64,000 nucleotides of DNA from an uncultured Christensenella sp. (GTDB taxonomy: Bacteria > Bacillota > Clostridia > Christensenellales > Borkfalkiaceae), in contig CAJTPJ010000003.1 of NCBI GenBank assembly GCA_910578145.1, forward strand, positions 1-64,000. Direction: 5' to 3'. The notes below the pieces were generated by a model. It had not been told where the DNA came from. It worked only from the letters and a program-made list of their open reading frames with translations, and did not search any database. Below, piece after piece: positions 15,251-24,168 of the stretch. Position numbers and translations under genes: made by a program. Position 1 is the stretch's first letter. The number at the start of each line of letters is the position of its first letter.

Positions 15251-15657
15251 AATTTAAAACTTTCGCCCGCCAAGATATAACTGTTTTTGCCAAAACCGAC
15301 TATCACGCCCTTGCATACCGCGGACAGCACGGAAGTATGCCTAAACTCCTCGCGCGCGTGCACGTTGGACATATGCACTTCCACCACGGGTACGTTTGTG
15401 CAAGATATCGCGTCGCGGATAGCCACGCTGTAATGGGTGTACGCGCCTGCGTTTAAAATTATTCCGTCGCACTTTGCCGACTGTATTTTGGCGCAAATTT
15501 CACCTTCGATATTGCTTTGGTAAAACTCGCATTCGTCGCCCTTGAAGTGCGCCGCGATTTCCCCGTTTATATCTTCCAAAGTTTGTTCGCCGTAAACGCC
15601 CTTTTCGCGCGTGCCCGTCATATTAAGGTTGACGCCGTTTATAAAAAGAAGTTTCAT
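15247..15657 (-). CDS. aroQ: 3-dehydroquinate dehydratase, type II
   Basis: A 136-residue type II dehydroquinase, normally a dodecamer, converting 3-dehydroquinate to 3-dehydroshikimate. Active-site motifs are NGVNLNMTGTRE with the following essential Tyr in VYGEQ, NAGAYTHYSVAIRDA, EVHMSNVHAREEFRH and the conserved His. It overlaps the aroB-aroE fusion upstream by four bases and aroK downstream by four bases. Confidence 0.95.
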   Translation of the reverse strand: MKLLFINGVNLNMTGTREKGVYGEQTLEDINGEIAAHFKGDECEFYQSNIEGEICAKIQSAKCDGIILNAGAYTHYSVAIRDAISCTNVPVVEVHMSNVHAREEFRHTSVLSAVCKGVIVGFGKNSYILAGESFKL

Positions 15658-17492
15658 ATAATTTCCTTTTCAAATTTTTCAAACAGAATTTTTGCCGAAG
15701 CCTCGTCAGGGATTATACCGTGCCAAATGCATTCGGAATAATACGCCTGGTAAAACAACATTGCTTTGCCGTTGATAACTTTTTTGCCCAGCTTTTCCGC
15801 AATTTCAAGAAACGCGCTCGTGGGCGGATTGTAGATAAGGTCAACTGCAACTTGGCAATTTTTAATAACGCTTTCGTCCGCAGGGGAAACGCCAACGGTA
15901 TTGTGCATACCCACGCCGCTTGCGTTTATTATGGCGTAATATGGTTTAGGGGAAATTTCGTCTAATGCGGTTATGCCGCCGAATTCACGGGCGACGGCAA
16001 CGGCGTTTTCAAGATTTTTATCGTAGATATCAACCTTTCCGCCTTCCTCTAAAACCTTTTTGGCAACGCTTCTGCCGGCGCCGCCCGCGCCGATAATTAA
16101 AACGTTTTTACCGTTAACGCCAACGCCGTTATTTTTTAGCATAAGCGCAAAGCCCAGCCCGTCGGTATTGTCGCCCGTAAGATTTTTACAACTTACCGTG
16201 TTTACCGCGCCGAAAGTATGCGCGTCGCCGCAAATTTTTTTAAGGTGCGGGATAACTTTAAGTTTATAAGGTATAGTTACGTTAAGCCCTTCGTAGTTTG
16301 CTATTAAACCGTCTATATGCTTTTCAAACCCGTCCTCGGCTACGGAAATTAAGTCGTATGAAATATTTTTACCGATATGCTTTGCAATAAAATAATGTAT
16401 TTGCGGGCTGATTGATTTTGAAACGTCCTTACCTATAAGCGCAAGTTTAACTTTCTTTTGCGAAATTTCAACCACCTGACGGCAGTACTCGTTAAAATCA
16501 AGTTTCAACTCCGCGCTGTTCCCCTTGGTTGCGGGAACTATTAAAGAAATTTTATCGTCGTCGTTCTTTTTGTCGTGCATTGCCGAAATAAGCGCGCCGT
16601 CGATATTATCGAAACAGGGTTTTTCGCCGATTACGGAAAGTATGAGTTTTTCAAGGTTTTCCGCGTATTCCCCCCCGCATATGCCGTAGTTTCGCGCAAT
16701 TTGCAACTCGTAATAAGCGCCGATAAGCACGTACTCGCCGTGCGATTTTTCGCCGTAATTCAATTCAAGCGCGTGCCCCGTAGTGTGCCCTAAATTTAAA
16801 ATTTTCCGCACGCCGTTTAAATCTCTTTCATCCTTTGAAACGATTTCGGCTTTAAATTTTACGCAATCGCAAGTAATATCGCCGAGAAAATTCAAATCTT
16901 TCAAATTTTTTGCGGAAAGCAATTTATCGTAAATTTCCGCGTCTAACGCGCCGTATTTTATAATTTCGCCCAAACCGCAATTTATTTCGCGCTCGGGCAG
17001 AGTTTTTAAAAACAGCGGGTCTATAATAACTTCCTCGGGCTGGTAAAAGGCGCCTATAACGTTTTTAACGCCTTCCATATCCACAGCGGTTTTCCCGCCC
17101 ACCGAGCTATCAACTTGCGCGAGTAGCGTTGTGGGTATTTGCACGATATGCACTCCGCGCATATACAGCGAAGCGGCAAGTCCGGCAATATCGCCCACCA
17201 CGCCGCCGCCCAAAGCAATAACCGTACCGTTACGGCGCATACCCGCTTTAAGCATCGCCTGCAAAATTTGCAAAAGCACCTGGGTATTTTTACTTGATTC
17301 CCCCGCACATATGACGTGTTTAACGCAGTTTTTAAAAGTTTTATCAATTAGAGCTCTATACAAATTATTAACGTTATCGTCGGTTATCAAAAACACTTTT
17401 TCCTGCGAAAAACGCTTAGTATATTTCTCGAACGAGCCTTTGCCGCAGTGGATAACGCTTTTTTGCGAGATATTTAAAATTACGTCCTGCAT
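15654..17492 (-). CDS. aroB-aroE: Bifunctional 3-dehydroquinate synthase / shikimate dehydrogenase (AroB-AroE fusion)
   Basis: One frame encodes two complete shikimate enzymes. Residues 1-345 are AroB: ALGGGVVGDIAG, the PTTLLAQVDSSVGGKT motif, and metal-ligand region NLGHTTGHALE. From about 350 it is AroE: SKSISP, the NVTIPYK substrate loop near 407, GDNTDG and the NADP motif GAGGAGRS near 470. The fused enzyme would do two non-consecutive steps around AroQ. The ATG at 17492 has GAGG five bases upstream; a GTG at 17498 overlapping the aroC stop is an alternative. Both halves keep their catalytic motifs. Confidence 0.92.
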   Translation of the reverse strand: MQDVILNISQKSVIHCGKGSFEKYTKRFSQEKVFLITDDNVNNLYRALIDKTFKNCVKHVICAGESSKNTQVLLQILQAMLKAGMRRNGTVIALGGGVVGDIAGLAASLYMRGVHIVQIPTTLLAQVDSSVGGKTAVDMEGVKNVIGAFYQPEEVIIDPLFLKTLPEREINCGLGEIIKYGALDAEIYDKLLSAKNLKDLNFLGDITCDCVKFKAEIVSKDERDLNGVRKILNLGHTTGHALELNYGEKSHGEYVLIGAYYELQIARNYGICGGEYAENLEKLILSVIGEKPCFDNIDGALISAMHDKKNDDDKISLIVPATKGNSAELKLDFNEYCRQVVEISQKKVKLALIGKDVSKSISPQIHYFIAKHIGKNISYDLISVAEDGFEKHIDGLIANYEGLNVTIPYKLKVIPHLKKICGDAHTFGAVNTVSCKNLTGDNTDGLGFALMLKNNGVGVNGKNVLIIGAGGAGRSVAKKVLEEGGKVDIYDKNLENAVAVAREFGGITALDEISPKPYYAIINASGVGMHNTVGVSPADESVIKNCQVAVDLIYNPPTSAFLEIAEKLGKKVINGKAMLFYQAYYSECIWHGIIPDEASAKILFEKFEKEII

Positions 17493-17494
17493 AG

Positions 17495-18622
17495 TCACCT
17501 CAAAGCGCGGTATCTTTCCGTAACCTCGCGCATATTGTCGCCGCCAAGCCTGTTTGAAACCACTTCTGCAAGCGTGAAAGCCACTACGCTTTCAACCACT
17601 ATTTCCGCGGCGCAAATTGCCGCAACGTCGCTGCGCTCTCCCGCCGCCGTAACGGGTTTGCCGGAAAGATAGTCCACCGTTTCAAGCCCCTTCATAAGCG
17701 TGGGAATAGGCTTCATAGCCGCGCGCAAAACTATTTCTTCACCGTTGGACATTCCGCCCTCTATCCCGCCCGCGTTGTTCGTTTTGCGGCGGTAGTTGCC
17801 GTTTTGCATATAAATTTCGTCGTGAACTTTGCTTCCGCAAACGTCTGCCGCGCCGAAACCCAGCCCTATCTCTACGCCCTTAATAGCTTGTACGCCCATA
17901 ACCGCGCCGCACAAAATGCCGTCTAACTTGGTTGAATACTGCATACAACTGCCAAACCCGCTTTTAAGCCCTTTAACGCGTATTTCAACTACGCCGCCTG
18001 CAGTATCCCCCTCGCTTTTCAACTTGTCTATTTTAGCCATAGCCTGCTTTTCCAATCCGTCGTCAAGCATAAAAAGCGGCTTGCTTTTAGCTGCTGAAAG
18101 CTGCTCGAACGGGTAAAAATTTTCGTCTTTAACGCCGCAAACGCTTTTTACGTAGCCCGAAACTTCAACGCCGAGCACACGCAGGTATTGTTTTGCGATA
18201 GTGCCGGCGGCGACCCTGACAGCCGTTTCGCGCGCGCTTGCCCGCTCTAAAATATTGCGGGCGTCGGTTTGGTCGTACTTGATTACGCCCGTCAAGTCGG
18301 CGTGCCCGGGGCGCACTTTCGTAAGCGTTTTTTTAGTAACGTCCGCACCCTCCGGCGCCATATATTCCCGCCAATTTTCATAGTCCTTATTGCGTACGAT
18401 AAGCGCAAGCGGACTGCCGAGCGTAAGCCCGTTTCTTACTCCGCTAATAATTTCCGCTTCGTCTTTTTCTATTTTCTGCCTTGCGCCCCTGCCGTAACCG
18501 CTTTGCCGCAAAGCAAGATAGTTATTTATTTCGGCGATATCTATTTTCAGGTTTGAAGGCAAGCCCTCTATTATGGCTACAAGCGCTTTGCCGTGCGATT
18601 CGCCCGCCGTGGTAAGTTTCAT
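17495..18622 (-). CDS. aroC: Chorismate synthase
   Basis: A 375-residue FMN-dependent chorismate synthase. The signatures are GESHGKALVAIIEG at the N-terminus, RQSGYGRGARQKIEKD, the RASARETAVRVAAG region and the C-terminal GVSNGE-like segment (MSNGEEI) with DVAAI. It makes chorismate from EPSP. EPSP synthase (aroA) and DAHP synthase are not in the window. The start overlaps the upstream MBL-fold gene by ATGA and has GGAG. Confidence 0.95.
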   Translation of the reverse strand: MKLTTAGESHGKALVAIIEGLPSNLKIDIAEINNYLALRQSGYGRGARQKIEKDEAEIISGVRNGLTLGSPLALIVRNKDYENWREYMAPEGADVTKKTLTKVRPGHADLTGVIKYDQTDARNILERASARETAVRVAAGTIAKQYLRVLGVEVSGYVKSVCGVKDENFYPFEQLSAAKSKPLFMLDDGLEKQAMAKIDKLKSEGDTAGGVVEIRVKGLKSGFGSCMQYSTKLDGILCGAVMGVQAIKGVEIGLGFGAADVCGSKVHDEIYMQNGNYRRKTNNAGGIEGGMSNGEEIVLRAAMKPIPTLMKGLETVDYLSGKPVTAAGERSDVAAICAAEIVVESVVAFTLAEVVSNRLGGDNMREVTERYRALR

Positions 18623-19626
18623 TTTTTCTCCTTTTTCACAGAATAAGAAGTTTTTTTAACGGTTATAGTAACGGTGCCGTCCGCGTCGGTGCGGTAAAAG
18701 TTATCGCCCACGAAATTTTGCGCGTCGGCAATAGCGTTTAAGGATGGAAGCCCCAACCCGTTTTTACCAACCGAAAGCACCGCGGTTTGCGGACGAAAAG
18801 TTTCGTACAATTTTACGCCATACTCGTTTTTAGAGCCACTGCGCGGAACTTTCATAATTTTGCACTTAGAAACGTTGATATATTCGCCGTTAATTTCAAA
18901 ACCCGTTAAATATTTTTCGCAAAGTTTATACGTTACGGCTTGTCCAATATCGCCCGTAAGCAAAACGCCCGTTTCGCCATACTCCAACCAAATAACCGCG
19001 GAAGCATTGTACATATTTTCGGTAGTTGGGTTATTTAAAAACTTGTCGTATTCCCCGTCTTCAACAAGGTGATTGCTTGGCGAAAGAAAATAGAGTTTAT
19101 AATCATTACCGCTAAATCCGTTGCCGTATTCGCAATATTCCACGGCAAGCCCGCTATCCGAAACCGTTTCGGAAAATTTTCTAAACTCATCGTTTATATA
19201 CGTTACGGGACAATAGGGCGCGTATACTTTATTGACCTTTTTATATTTAATAATATCCGAAAGCCCGCCGCACCTTTCTTTCCTTACGGAAGTGCATATA
19301 AGATAATCAATAGTTTTTATGCCGAAACCGTTAAGCGCTTTTAAAACTTTTATATTGCACGAACGCGTGCCGTTGCCCGCGTCTATTAACGCCGTTTTGC
19401 CGTCGGGGAATTCTATTATAGTGCAATCGCCGTAACCTACGTCAACAAAACTTACGCGCATTACTCCTGCCGTATTTTTATTTTTTACAACGCAATACGC
19501 TGAAAGATATTTTACGGGAATAAAAAAGTTTGTAGTAATAAGCGCCGCGGACAGAGCAAAAATAATTGCCGCAAATACGATTGAAGCTCTTTGCCAAACG
19601 GATAATTTCTTTCGTTTGCCGCCCAT
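18619..19626 (-). CDS. ComEC-like metallo-beta-lactamase-fold protein lacking metal ligands
   Basis: A 335-residue protein with one N-terminal membrane helix (about 12-33) then a ComEC/Rec2-type MBL domain. The fold landmarks remain: VDVGYGDCTII, ALIDAGNG, LLTGD (222-226). The metal-binding positions are changed: the usual S-H-x-H-x-D-H-x-G-G is CTSVRKERCGG (111-121), the HHGS loop is PRSGS (261-265), and the late His motif is NGLGLPS (289-295). It probably cannot hydrolyse substrates and may bind ligand or serve structurally (inference). It lies between lysC and aroC. Confidence 0.75.
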   Translation of the reverse strand: MGGKRKKLSVWQRASIVFAAIIFALSAALITTNFFIPVKYLSAYCVVKNKNTAGVMRVSFVDVGYGDCTIIEFPDGKTALIDAGNGTRSCNIKVLKALNGFGIKTIDYLICTSVRKERCGGLSDIIKYKKVNKVYAPYCPVTYINDEFRKFSETVSDSGLAVEYCEYGNGFSGNDYKLYFLSPSNHLVEDGEYDKFLNNPTTENMYNASAVIWLEYGETGVLLTGDIGQAVTYKLCEKYLTGFEINGEYINVSKCKIMKVPRSGSKNEYGVKLYETFRPQTAVLSVGKNGLGLPSLNAIADAQNFVGDNFYRTDADGTVTITVKKTSYSVKKEKK

Positions 19627-19631
19627 TGCTT

Positions 19632-20951
19632 TTATTTAAAAAATTCCGAATAAATTGCGCGTATGCACTTTTCGTAGTCGTCGTTATGCACGCCGACTAT
19701 TATATTAAGCTCGCTTGAGCCTTGGTCAATCATTTTTATGTTGATATCAGCGTCGGCAATAGCTTTAAACAGCCTTGCCGAAGTACCTACCGACGAAGAC
19801 ATACCGTGCCCGACGGTTGCGATAAGCGCGATATTTTCGGTTACACGAAGCACGTCGGGTTCAACCGCGTTGCGGATTTCCTCTAAAATACGTTCGAGTT
19901 TATCTTCGGGCAGGCGGCAACTTTCCACCACCAGCGACATAGTGTCTATGCCGGACGGAATATGCTCTACGGGAACGCCTTCGCAAGTAAGCGCGTTTAG
20001 CACTTTACCTATAAAGCCGACTTCCGCGTTCATATGTGATTTTTCAATAAAAATTACGGTAAAATTCTTTTTACCCGCCACGCCCGTAACCACGCTGCCG
20101 CTGGGAGTATAGCGGGAGCTGGGCAAAATAGCCGTGCCCTCGTCCTGCGGACGGAAAGTATTTTTTATCTGTATGGGAATATTAGCCCTGCGTACGGGAA
20201 AAATACTGTCGCTATGTAAAACGTTTGCTCCCATATAGCTAAGCTCGCGCAGTTCCTTGTAGGAAATACGTTTAATTTGCCTGGGGCTGTCTGCTATTCT
20301 GGGGTCGCACGCAAGAAATCCAGAAACGTCCGTCCAATTTTCGTAAACGGAAGCGCTTACGGCGCGCGCAACTATCGCGCCTGAAATATCCGAACCGCCG
20401 CGGGAAAAGGTTTTTACTTTTCCGTCGGCGCCGCAACCGTAAAAACCGGGCATTACCGCGCGCTGTGCCCCGTTTAACGCCGCGGCAACTGTAGCGTAAG
20501 TTTTTTCGCCGTCCAGCTTTCCGTTTTCTTTGAAAAAGATAACCTGCTCGGCGTCAACGAACTTTGCGCCAAGCTCTTCGGCAACTATTCTTGCGCTAAG
20601 ATATTCCCCGCGGGACGCGGTAAAATCTTCGCTGCACTCACGCGCGATACGCTCCTCGGTTTCGTCTAGAATAGCTTTTATATCCAAATCCAAACCAAGC
20701 TCTTTAACTATCGCTTCAAATCGTGCGCGGACTGCCGAAAACGAAGTTTTTAAATCTCCCTCGCTCATAAGCTGCTCGTGGCACTTGTAAAGCAGGTCCG
20801 TCACTTTTATATCCGCAGAATATCTTTTACCCGGCGCGGAAACAACTATATACTTGCGGTGCGCGTCGCTGTCTATTATGTTTTTTACGCTTTTTATTAC
20901 GGCGCCGTCAGCCATAGAAGTGCCGCCGAATTTACAAACTTTTACTGACAT
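19632..20951 (-). CDS. lysC: Aspartokinase
   Basis: A 439-residue aspartate kinase, first step of the Lys/Met/Thr pathway. The N-terminal KFGGTSMADG motif is the ATP-binding signature. The central FSRGGSDISGA and the NWTDVSGFLACDP motif bind substrate. The C-terminal 140 residues form two ACT domains, so allosteric control by an amino acid is expected; which one is unclear. AAGGA precedes the ATG. In this window lysC supplies the branch used by metA and metY. Confidence 0.92.
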   Translation of the reverse strand: MSVKVCKFGGTSMADGAVIKSVKNIIDSDAHRKYIVVSAPGKRYSADIKVTDLLYKCHEQLMSEGDLKTSFSAVRARFEAIVKELGLDLDIKAILDETEERIARECSEDFTASRGEYLSARIVAEELGAKFVDAEQVIFFKENGKLDGEKTYATVAAALNGAQRAVMPGFYGCGADGKVKTFSRGGSDISGAIVARAVSASVYENWTDVSGFLACDPRIADSPRQIKRISYKELRELSYMGANVLHSDSIFPVRRANIPIQIKNTFRPQDEGTAILPSSRYTPSGSVVTGVAGKKNFTVIFIEKSHMNAEVGFIGKVLNALTCEGVPVEHIPSGIDTMSLVVESCRLPEDKLERILEEIRNAVEPDVLRVTENIALIATVGHGMSSSVGTSARLFKAIADADINIKMIDQGSSELNIIVGVHNDDYEKCIRAIYSEFFK

Positions 20952-20953
20952 TA

Positions 20954-22132
20954 TTAATCCTTTTTAATGGCTTTCGCCTCGATATAGTACCGTTTTTCGT
21001 AACCCTCGCCCATAGAAAAGGTCTTTCTGGGCAGGTTGCCGCCGCTTATTATAAGATTGAAAAAATCTTTTTTGCTTATTGACGGAAGAATTATACCCAC
21101 TCCGCCGTCGGTTAAATTAACTAAATCGCTTTCGCCGTGGATATAATCCACTTCGCCGCCGTGCTTGGCAATAAACCCGCTTATAAACGAGTCAAGAAGG
21201 CGTATGCCCTGCGGAATATCTTCTGAAAACGGGATTTTAGTTTTTATCCCCCCGTTAACAATATACGCAAATTCTTTGCCCGAAGTTTTTAATCCGGAAA
21301 AAAACAGGTCGGCTTTATCGGTTTTTACAAACCTGTGTATGGGCTGGAAATTAAGCGCTGGGTCGTATTCGTTTACCACTTCGACAAGCGCGTACCGCGC
21401 GGGGTGGTTTTCCCGCTCTTTTTCGCTAAGTGAGGCTTTTAAATTTTCCCAACAGGTTTTTGCAGTTGCAAGCGAATGGTTGCCGTCGCCCACGGCAAAC
21501 AACAACTTTTCCCGCCTGCCGTCCAAAAGCGCGTAAAGCGCGGAAGTAACTTCTTCGGCGTTGGTTATAAAAGTGCCCTTTACCCTGCCTCCGTTTTGCA
21601 TAAGCCGGAAATCGTACAGCACTTCGCCGCGGCTTACCGCCTTTAACACGGTATTTTGCGGGTCGTCGTACAAAAGCATTGCGTGCGGCAGTTCCACGGG
21701 CGCGTTTTTACGTATTTCCACGCGCGGTGGAATGCGCTCTAAAATAGTGGCTTCGGTAGAGCGGATAAGCGTTTTTGCGCCCGCTTCGTACGAATAATCT
21801 TCCAAATCGACTGAAAGCACTATACCCGTACGCGTGCCCGACGGAGTTGTACGCTCCACGAGAATAAACCCGCCGCATATCTTTTTAAAAACGCCGCCCG
21901 AAAGGTAAGCGCGCATAGTTTCGTTTATACGCGATATACGCTTTTCGGGCTGGTCTTTTAAATATATTTCGGGAAAAATGAGGTTGAAAGCAGAAGGGCT
22001 TCCTACAGTTAAATTTTCAACTTCCCTCCAATACTCGTAATCGGACGTGTATTGGTCGCAGGCGTTAACCGCCCATTTGTGCATATCTGCATTTGCGGGA
22101 AGAAGAATTTCCGGTATTTTTACTGTATTCAT
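20954..22132 (-). CDS. DUF1015 family protein
   Basis: A 392-residue protein of the widely distributed DUF1015 family. The N-terminus PEILLPANADMHKWAVNACDQY is characteristic, as are FVERTT-like and GDGNHSLATAK, the latter near residue 215. The protein is soluble, with no membrane segment. The biochemical role of the family is unknown; it is often found near amino-acid or serine metabolism genes, and here it lies three bases before lysC and five bases after the CdaR-like micropeptide. Confidence 0.85.
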   Translation of the reverse strand: MNTVKIPEILLPANADMHKWAVNACDQYTSDYEYWREVENLTVGSPSAFNLIFPEIYLKDQPEKRISRINETMRAYLSGGVFKKICGGFILVERTTPSGTRTGIVLSVDLEDYSYEAGAKTLIRSTEATILERIPPRVEIRKNAPVELPHAMLLYDDPQNTVLKAVSRGEVLYDFRLMQNGGRVKGTFITNAEEVTSALYALLDGRREKLLFAVGDGNHSLATAKTCWENLKASLSEKERENHPARYALVEVVNEYDPALNFQPIHRFVKTDKADLFFSGLKTSGKEFAYIVNGGIKTKIPFSEDIPQGIRLLDSFISGFIAKHGGEVDYIHGESDLVNLTDGGVGIILPSISKKDFFNLIISGGNLPRKTFSMGEGYEKRYYIEAKAIKKD

Positions 22133-22137
22133 AAATT

Positions 22138-22245
22138 TCAGATATTGAGAAAAATAACCGTAACCGCCGCAAGGACGATTGCAAGTATTTTAATGGGAAC
22201 GTTTTTAGTAAAGACGTCGGATAGAAATTTAGTAAACTTTTTCAT
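22138..22245 (-). CDS. CdaR/YbbR-like single-helix micropeptide downstream of cdaA
   Basis: A 35-residue reading frame whose ATG overlaps the cdaA stop (ATGA) and is preceded by GGAGGG seven bases upstream. The product has a short positively charged N-terminus, then VPIKILAIVLAAVTVIFLNI. This closely resembles the N-terminal membrane anchor of CdaR/YbbR, which normally follows cdaA and continues into extracytoplasmic YbbR repeats. Here the frame stops right after the helix. It may be a minimal CdaA-regulating peptide or a truncated cdaR; the intact ribosome site and coupling favour translation. Confidence 0.7.
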   Translation of the reverse strand: MKKFTKFLSDVFTKNVPIKILAIVLAAVTVIFLNI

Positions 22246-23069
22246 ATTTTACCCTCCGCGGTAAGGTCGGACCAATAATATTCGGACAGCGCGTTTTTAA
22301 TATCCGCCGCGTCCGCGTATTTCTTTTTTATAACTCCGTTTTTGGCTATTGAAATAATGCCCGTTTCTTCGGAAACGACGATGGCGGTTACGCTTGCAAC
22401 CGAGGTTACGCCAAGCGCGGCGCGGTGGCGGCTGCCCATATCCTTGGGCAGATTTTCACTTTGCGCAAGCGGCAAAAAACAGCCCGCGGCGTAAATTTTG
22501 TTGCCCTCTATAATCATAGCCCCGTCGTGCAGGGGAGCTTTGGGATAAAACACCGCCTCTATCATTTGCGAAGTTATTTGCGCGTTTACAACCGTTCCGC
22601 TTTCGATTATGCCTTCGGGTAAGTTTTCGTTGGAAAGCACTATAAGCGCGCCTATGTCCTTTTTAGACATATTTTGCACGGCGCGGATAGTTTCTTCTAT
22701 GATAAGTTCCACGCCTGAAACGGTTAGCGAATCCATTTTGTTTTTCTTAACGTTGGAGTCAAGCAACGAACGCTTTATTTCGGTGTTGAACATAGTAAAA
22801 ATTAAAAGGGCAATCATTAAAATTACCACGAGAGTAAGCTCTGACGAGAACGAATTTGAAAAAGCGAAAGTAACGCCGCTTAAAATAACGAAAAATACCA
22901 CGGCAACTATAAATTTGCCGCCCTTGTTATTTTTTAAAATTTTAAATACGATATAAAAAGTTACCGCCAAAAATATAAATTGCAAAAGATAATCTACGAA
23001 ATTTAAATCTTTACCGAACTCGGTAAAAAACGTTATAAGATTATTTTTGATAGTTTCCCAACTTTTCAT
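22242..23069 (-). CDS. cdaA: Diadenylate cyclase CdaA
   Basis: A 275-residue membrane-bound c-di-AMP synthase. Three N-terminal hydrophobic segments (about 18-40, 50-67, 72-93) precede a DisA_N catalytic domain with LHDGAMIIEG and GSRHRAALG, the two signature motifs for ATP binding and cyclisation, near residues 180-220. c-di-AMP controls potassium and osmotic balance in Gram-positive bacteria. In most relatives cdaA is followed by cdaR and glmM; here only a 35-residue membrane peptide follows. GAGG precedes the ATG. Confidence 0.95.
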   Translation of the reverse strand: MKSWETIKNNLITFFTEFGKDLNFVDYLLQFIFLAVTFYIVFKILKNNKGGKFIVAVVFFVILSGVTFAFSNSFSSELTLVVILMIALLIFTMFNTEIKRSLLDSNVKKNKMDSLTVSGVELIIEETIRAVQNMSKKDIGALIVLSNENLPEGIIESGTVVNAQITSQMIEAVFYPKAPLHDGAMIIEGNKIYAAGCFLPLAQSENLPKDMGSRHRAALGVTSVASVTAIVVSEETGIISIAKNGVIKKKYADAADIKNALSEYYWSDLTAEGKI

Positions 23070-23176
23070 TGATTTCCTCGTAAATTGCCCGTACGTATAT
23101 TATGCCTATATTACTATTAACTATTATATAATTAATCGTTTAAAAAATAAAGCGTTTGCAGGTGGATAATTTTAAC

Positions 23177-24151
23177 TCAAGAGAAAAAAATATAGTTTTC
23201 CGCGTTTTGCATTGCGCCCAAAGGCGTTATAACGCCGCGCTTTACCGCGGAAATTTTTTCGTAAATGTAACTGATATACGCCGCCAGCTTTGCTTCGCCT
23301 ATGGTTTCAGCCTGTTCGCGGCTTTTTTTAACGCCGTACTCCTTCATTTTCAGCTTTGACGCCAACTCCTGATTGCTGTCGCGTGAAGTTAATATCGTAA
23401 ACAAATTTCTGAAATAATTCATCAGCCCGGCAAGCAGAAACATTTCGTCGCCGCTCTTTTGCAAAAGCTCGTCCGCAATAATGCAAAACGCCGTATAATC
23501 CCGCCGCGAAACCGCGTTGGTCAGCTCGTAAAGCCTGTAATCCGCGTCTTTATAAACCAGCGAATCAACTTCTTCCATAGTAAGTTGCCCCTCGCCCTTA
23601 TATGCGGCTAATTTTTCAACCTCAACCGAAACCCTTGCCATATTGCAAAGGCAATATTCCGCTACCTTCTCGCAAGCGGCGGTAGAAGCCGCAACGCCCG
23701 CGCGCCTAAGAGTTATATACGCCCAACGCGCCACCGTATCCACGTCTGCGCGCCCGCAATCAACGTAAGTTACCGCGTGTTTGCGCTTTAAATCCACGCC
23801 TTTTTTCGCGCCGGAATTTACTATTATCAATATCGACGACGGCGGAAAATCCTCGAACAACGGTTTTAAATAATTTTCGTATTCGCTTTCGGTAGGGTAA
23901 AACTCGCTAACCCGTATAACGCGTTTTTCCGCCATAAACGGGTAATTTTTAAGCGCGGAAATTAATGCGGACAAACCGCTACCTTTAAGCGTTTCGCCGT
24001 CGAACGAAGTATAATTAAGCTCGGGCATAGTCAAAAAGGCGGTTTTTATTTGCTCCTCGCCCTTCATTCTGAAATACGCGTCGTCGCCTTCAAGCAGGTA
24101 TACGCTGTTTGCGCCGCGGCTTATACTTTCCTTTAACTCGGTGTACTTCAT
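23177..24151 (-). CDS. holA: DNA polymerase III delta subunit
   Basis: A 324-residue clamp-loader delta subunit. The N-terminal domain begins with the typical VYLLEGDDAYFRMKGEEQI, followed by a divergent AAA+ fold without a working P-loop and a helical C-terminal collar domain with LTNAVSRRDYTAF. It opens the beta clamp in the replisome. GGGAGG precedes the ATG. It lies between the LysR regulator and cdaA. Confidence 0.88.
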   Translation of the reverse strand: MKYTELKESISRGANSVYLLEGDDAYFRMKGEEQIKTAFLTMPELNYTSFDGETLKGSGLSALISALKNYPFMAEKRVIRVSEFYPTESEYENYLKPLFEDFPPSSILIIVNSGAKKGVDLKRKHAVTYVDCGRADVDTVARWAYITLRRAGVAASTAACEKVAEYCLCNMARVSVEVEKLAAYKGEGQLTMEEVDSLVYKDADYRLYELTNAVSRRDYTAFCIIADELLQKSGDEMFLLAGLMNYFRNLFTILTSRDSNQELASKLKMKEYGVKKSREQAETIGEAKLAAYISYIYEKISAVKRGVITPLGAMQNAENYIFFS

Positions 24152-24168
24152 TTTTGCCTCCCGCGCGG

